Origin: Bradysia coprophila
Taxonomy: Eukaryota; Arthropoda; Insecta; Diptera; Sciaridae
Direction: 5' to 3'
NCBI RefSeq assembly: GCF_014529535.1
Contig: NW_023503493.1
Span: forward strand, 21,236,001 to 21,300,000
Length of the DNA: 64,000 nt
Part shown: positions 59,061 to 64,000 of the stretch, piece by piece
How positions within the stretch are numbered: the stretch's first letter is position 1
Layout: the number at the start of each line of letters is the position of its first letter
Program-made: the position numbers and the translations under genes
The notes under the pieces: generated by a model
Told to the model about the DNA's origin: nothing
Database searches by the model: none
The model's input: only the letters and a program-made list of their open reading frames with translations

Positions 59061-62000
59061 ATTCCTGCACCACATAAAACATACCACAAAAAGCGTGATT
59101 GACAAGTACAAAGTGCAGATAATTGCTATCATTGGGTCAGTTGCATGTAAAAATGTAAATATTTGTCATCGATTGTACTCTACACAATAGATGGCTGTTC
59201 CATGCCAACCGGCTTTATTCCACATCGTAAAATCTTTAATTTTCGTAATTTTATTTAAAATAAAAAATAAACCGCCAGTTTTACGTTCATTAATAAAAGT
59301 GAAATGAACATTTCGTACGCTATAATTTACACCATATAATAATACAATATTGTTATGAATCTAATTTGCGTGTCAAAATTGCTGCTATTTCCGTATGAGA
59401 TTTATTTATTTTTCTGCAAAAATTATTTCACTCTTTTATTTCGCATTTCATCTCGATATGATAAAAGATTTACGCAAAATGAGGTGTATAAAAATGTTAA
59501 CTTATGGAACATGACAAGACATTCAATTAAATGCTGAACGAAATTATAATTTAAATTTAATATCGGTCACGCGTGCTAATATTATCGTAAAAATGGTCCA
59601 CTTTTTTCTGGTTTCTTCGTCGTTATCTCATCTCTGGGGTAGTGTGTGACCAATGAAAAATTGATCATGATTATAACGCGCTTCATTAACACTGCACAGA
59701 ATGTTTGTTTGAGGAAATAAGAAATTCGTAGAAAGAATTTCTGTCTCATTCCTCTGATTATGAACTAAATAATATTTTTAGAATTGCATTGAGCAGAGCA
59801 TCGGCGAATGCAATTTAAAACTTTTCTACAAACAATTTTTTTCGTTCTTAATTAATAAGAAATTAATTTTCGTGTAAACGACGTCTCACATAATTTATAT
59901 TTAAAGTTAAGTAAAAGTTCAAAGAAAATACTCGCAACGACAGACGGGAATTTGTGTGAATTGCATTTTTTTCATCTTCGTGTATTTATGTGGCGGCATT
60001 ACGGAACTGTAGATAAAACAAAAAGGAAAATTGCAATATTTATTGCTCAAGAAAATGCCCATTACTGTTCTTGATTTAAAACGGAAAACGTGAATGTGTA
60101 TATCGCCAGCAATGCAGGTGATTTTATGAACAGAAAAAACTTTTCAACGTAAGACGAGTTGCAATTCATATATATAATTCGTAGTTAAAACCAACCAACA
60201 ACTATTTAATTTGTAAACAATGTTCCGATTTTATGCCGATTAACGAGTATGGCAATGCAGTGAACATAAATTGTTCTCTCGAAATGGTATAACTGGTGAT
60301 ATAACTGCTAAAATATTAAAAAAATAAAAATGGAAAACTATAAACTTATTGGAAAGACAATCCATATAAGAAATGGGGGTTTTTCGTGGGTCTTACCGCT
60401 GTGGCGGTGCTGTAATTATTCTATCAAAGGTTGCGACAAACATAAATGTTTCGTGTAAGTATGTACGTAGTACAGATTTATGTAAATACTTACGTCAAAC
60501 TTAGAACAGTGTCGATTAAAGGTCAAAATAACATGAGAATGATGTGCAAGTATAACCGAATTACATCTTAGGTATTTTTTTTAAACGGAAATTTAATTGT
60601 TTTCGGCAACAACAGTCAAAATAAACGATTTGCCTCAAGCCTCTATTATATATAGTGAAATTGATAGTACAACTTGTTTAATTATGTCCTTTTCTATATA
60701 ATTTGTTCTACTTGCGACTCCATGACATAATTTTGCCATTTTCCATATGTTTTGGTCAACTTGCGACTCCATGACAAGGCATGTTCATGGAAATGCACGT
60801 ATGTAATCTATTATGCATTTTTTCGCATTTATTTTCTGAAAATACTGCCGAATTGTAGAGCACGACTTTTTCCCCTCGTCCCATAACATTCTATGTCAAA
60901 AACTAAATTTCTAATTTATTTGCATAATTCCAATTTTCCTTCACTTTGATTTTAACGCGTTCAACTAAAATTCTCTTTTATCAGATATTACGTGGTTTAG
61001 CATCCACTAAACGTTTTACCAAAAATATATTTTAATTTATCTATCGAGGAATGCCAACCAGCTGCTACAAATTTACTTTGCGCTCAATAATTTTAAATTC
61101 AAAGATGTAAACGATTAGCACTCAATATGCCAAAAGTTTGTTTTATTTTCGCACAAAATTTTAAGTATTAAATCTCCAACAAGCCAAACTGAAACCAACT
61201 TTTTATTGTTTGCTTTTAATTATACTTCAAATGCATTTTGCGTGCTACGGCATATCAATGAGTATTGTGAAGAGTAACAAATCCAGTCACCCGGTTTAGC
61301 ATAAAAGTTCAATTTATTCCTGAAAATTATGTTTTCACATAATTTTCCGATAAAACTTCAAGCCAAACGTTGTCTGTTTGTCTTTTACACTTGGGAGTTC
61401 GTCGTTAACCTTGCTAATCCGAATTAATTTCTTGCAATTATCGGTTAACTTGAGCGAAAACTTGAAATAAAGATAATCGGTAAGTCTAACGTCCCACTGT
61501 AAATGTAGCTTTATACGTTTAACGACTAAACAATGAGCTATATATGGCGACTAAATTATTAACGTTAATTGCAGCCATTGCATGTGAAAGTCCAATATTA
61601 TTCCCGCTTAAATGTTATATAGTTGTACATACACATTTTATATTTAAACTGTTAATGAAACATTGTCGGCTGGCCCCTAAATTTAAACATCTATTAATAA
61701 TGTTCTTGTTATCTTCAAACTATTAAAAATTATAATTCGTATAGTATACGCCGTCGTACGACTGTATGTATAACAATTTTGTTTGCAAACATGCTGTAAT
61801 AAAATAATGTACCGCTTATTATATGAAAAAGTGCTATGTGAACCAAATTGGTGTTGATGGCACGGTCGGCGGTGTTAAAATGTGTATTATAAATAAATTG
61901 AAGTTTTCAGTTGAGTATAATACATTTCAGTTGTTCAATTGATGAATCATGTTGAGCGATAACTACCATTTATTTAGTATATTTGATGCGAATACTTAAT

Positions 62001-62612
62001 TTTGCATACTATAAGTGTTGTGTATACGTGTGAAGGCGTAATATATGGGACTTAGAATGTTCATTCATTTGCAAGCGTTGTTTGTTTGAGAAGACTTAAA
62101 AAATTGGTTGGAATTTGGTGGAAAGCCATTTCTAGTCGAACAAAATTCGTGCAAGGACAGGATGCAGGATGATTTACCTGTCTATTTAGTGTTAAAGCCA
62201 ACAGGGTTCCATACAATAACTATGATTTAAATGGTTGTCTAAATCCAATATCAATGTTCTACAATCGACGACCGTAATAACTAAATCTGTTGCTTCACGT
62301 ATTTTCGAGTGTTTGATACAAATTTCTGCTTTTACTTCTAATTTTAACACACGGCCATCACAGAGTTCTTTTAAATTCAACTATTAAAAAGTGACAGTCA
62401 AATCCTAAATTCGAGTAGAATGACTAAGGTAAATTCTGTCATAAAAGCTCAGGAAAATGAGAAGCAAAATCCCTATAAATTGTTGAAGTTAGTTAGCGAT
62501 TGAAGCATTCGTATAAATTCTATTGTTTATTCTAATCACATTAGCTTTGGTACAGAAGAATATTTTTGTTCATTCGTTTTGTGTCAGTCAATTAATAAAG
62601 ACAATATTTTTT
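59061..62612. other. AT-rich intergenic DNA
   Basis: No gene, RNA gene or clear repeat structure was found in this 3.5 kb. ATTTA and TATATA words are frequent. Short frames (about 60 codons) look random. Confidence 0.6.
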
Positions 62613-63074
62613 TTTTGATACCAACATTGAAAAATGATACTTTCGCCCCGCATATGAGGGGCGAAAGTAAAAAAATGCATCCCACGGGGAGAAAGTACTT
62701 AACGAAGAGCGAACGCAACTGAACGAACAGCGAAAGTGACTGACGTCACAGAAAATGAGAGAAATGAGTCGAGTTGTCAACAAAATCCGCTCATATTATG
62801 CAGAATACTTTGATCAAAATTGTAAAACACTGTGCGCCAGCGTTCTTATTGAAATTAGCATACAAAGTTGATACTTTTTGTTACTGAATGATTTGTTAGT
62901 TATATCTTAATTTTTGTGTGTGTTATTGTTGTGATGGCTAAATTATTAAATTTTTCATATACCAGGAGGCTGCCGCCCCCTGGACCCCCGCATTTTCTGG
63001 CTAAATGCCTTTTTATTTCAACATTTTGTTGCGATGTTTGCGATACGTATCAATTTTCAATGTTGGTATCAAAA
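62613..63074. mobile_element. 462-bp element with 28-bp terminal inverted repeats
   Basis: TTTTGATACCAACATTGAAA on the left pairs with TTTCAATGTTGGTATCAAAA on the right, and the match runs inward to TGATAC/GTATCA. Inside, ACTTTCGCCCC and GGGGCGAAAGT form a hairpin at 62640-62670. No ORF is preserved. It is a MITE-like element. Confidence 0.75.
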
Positions 63075-63093
63075 CAAATAGTATGAACGACTC

Positions 63094-63192
63094 GGGGCAA
63101 AAGTAAAAAAATTCAACCTGTGCGATTGAGGCCCTTGCCTTCGGCGCGGGCATCAACTCTCGCACACGGTTGAATTTTTTTACTTTCGCCCC
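63094..63192. repeat. 99-bp hairpin sharing the GGGGCGAAAGTAAAAAAAT word
   Basis: GGGGCAAAAGTAAAAAAATT (from 63094) pairs with AATTTTTTTACTTTCGCCCC (to 63192), and the stem extends to TGTGCGA/TCGCACA-like bases. The same GGGGCGAAAGTAAAAAAATGCA word follows the small hairpin at 62660, so a shared module occurs inside and beside the 462-bp element. Confidence 0.7.
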
Positions 63193-63253
63193 TTGTCATT
63201 CAATGTACTAGTAAACCGCTTCTATTTCTTGAGACAAATTGGAATCTCCAACA

Positions 63254-63267
63254 GGTTATGGGCCCAG
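63254..63267 (+). promoter_or_regulatory. copia-type primer binding site (initiator tRNA-Met half)
   Basis: GGTTATGGGCCCAG is the complement of the anticodon-loop region of initiator tRNA-Met. It is the primer site used by copia and related Ty1/copia retrotransposons through a tRNA half-molecule. It directly follows CCAACA, which would be the 3' end of a 5' LTR. A possible LTR start is TGTTGG at 63060 or 63061, giving an LTR of about 193 bases. Confidence 0.7.
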
Positions 63268-63539
63268 ATCGGGAATAGAGCAGTATAGAATACAGGTCGA
63301 ATATTTGTGGATTGAATGAACGGAATTATTATGGATTTGTGCGGAATGGTATTGGTATGAACACATTATTGGATACACGAAATCGGAACGAAAATGGATT
63401 ATGATTTGGAATTGCGAACTGAAAGAAGAAAATGTTGATGACTGGAATGAAAAGGGACAAAGATTGGATTACAAATACAGTTAGAAGATAAAAGAAGAAA
63501 CAATCAAAAGTTATTAACGGCAACGACCTTGGCAACGTT

Positions 63540-63860
63540 TAACGGAAGAAAGAAAAAACAAGAACAGAAAGGAAAAGAAAAGAACAGAAAGAAGAAGAAA
63601 AGAACTGAATTTGAGCAACAGAGCTTGAGCGGAATGGTAGCAACAGAGCTTGAGTGACAGAATTTGACCAATACAGTTTGCAATAGAACTTGAGCGGAGA
63701 GCAACACAGTTTGTGCAAAATAAGATGAAGAAGAAGAAAATAAGATGAAGAAGAAGAAGAAGATGAAGAAGAAGAGGAAAATAAGATGAAGAAGAAGAAG
63801 ATAATAAGATAAAGAAGAAGAGAAAGAAGAAACGAAGAAGATGTAGAAAGTAAATTGTAG
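63540..63860 (+). repeat. purine-rich GAA/GAAGAT microsatellite-like tract
   Basis: Long runs of GAAGAA and AAGATGAAGAAGAAG dominate 63715-63845, and AAAGAAAAGAACAGAAAG words dominate 63540-63605. The complementary strand gives a low-complexity Leu/Phe/Ser-rich frame of 124 codons, which is an artefact of the tract. It could form triplex DNA, and it makes local assembly difficult. Confidence 0.75.
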
Positions 63861-64000
63861 GAAATGGTGGAAAGAACAGGATATTCAACTATACGACAAC
63901 ATTTAAAAAGGAACTTCTAGAGGTTTAACAGATGAGTTAAATTTGTTTTTTGGTCCTGCTGAAGGAGAAATTTATTTCATGCAATTGGAAGAATTTATAA

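Larger units (their letters stand above)
63254..64000 (+). mobile_element. 5' internal region of a copia-like retrotransposon, cut by the window end
   Basis: From the primer binding site to the right edge, the sequence is a purine-rich leader with repeats (GCAACAGAGCTTGAG twice near 63615 and 63640). An open frame then begins after a stop near 63902 and runs to the last base. No Gag or protease motif can be recognised in the roughly 30 codons available. The call rests on the primer site and its position after CAACA. The element continues outside the window. Confidence 0.45.

Noticed and set aside
63061..63253. A firm LTR call for this interval
   Set aside because: TGTTGG and CCAACA termini fit, but TGTTGGTATC is also the right inverted repeat of the 462-bp element, so the start may be coincidental.
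63514..63888. 124-codon minus-strand frame rich in Leu, Phe and Ser
   Set aside because: It is the complement of a GAA-rich low-complexity tract.

Overview
This is a 64 kb piece of an AT-rich eukaryotic nuclear genome. Spliced genes with GT-AG introns, a moulting-hormone-type receptor (rickets) and best remembered matches to Drosophila proteins point to an insect, most likely a dipteran. The mixture of short introns and dense small transposons suggests a lower (nematoceran) fly, but the species cannot be read from the sequence.

Four complete protein-coding genes were reconstructed exon by exon, and all four close in frame from ATG to stop. (1) Mtr4, the nuclear exosome RNA helicase, lies on the minus strand at 8000-11348 (6 coding exons, 1010 aa). 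(2) Cpsf160/CPSF1, the large subunit of the mRNA 3'-end cleavage/polyadenylation factor, lies on the plus strand at 11795-17346 (20 exons, 1409 aa). It is head-to-head with Mtr4 across a 446 bp shared upstream region. (3) lid/KDM5, an H3K4 demethylase, lies on the plus strand at 21203-30284 (9 coding exons, 1655 aa, first intron 3.5 kb). (4) rickets (rk/LGR2), the type-B leucine-rich-repeat GPCR known as the bursicon receptor, lies on the minus strand at 36249-52470 (18 exons, about 1245 aa).

The rest is transposon-derived or unremarkable AT-rich DNA. Bases 1-7900 hold tandem repeats, decayed LINE fragments and small inverted-repeat elements. Between Cpsf160 and lid lies a 2 kb fold-back element with a LINE 3' end in its middle. 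Between lid and rk lie a 0.4 kb inverted-repeat element, a 939 bp near-perfect palindrome flanked by TTA, and a 1.65 kb hAT-type element with a perfect 8 bp target duplication. The rk introns contain a Mutator-like MITE and a diverged relative of the 2 kb fold-back element. Bases 53.5-64 kb, upstream of rk, contain no recognised gene. They hold a run of inverted-repeat elements, an unidentified GC-richer island (57.8-59.1 kb), and near the right edge a copia-type primer binding site.

Two of the four genes act in nuclear RNA processing and share a promoter region. lid is a chromatin regulator, and rk controls cuticle tanning and wing expansion after moulting in known insects. I found no tRNA, rRNA, CRISPR array or bacterial-type operon. 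No clearly new protein system was recognised; the most unusual material is the set of fold-back and palindromic repeats.
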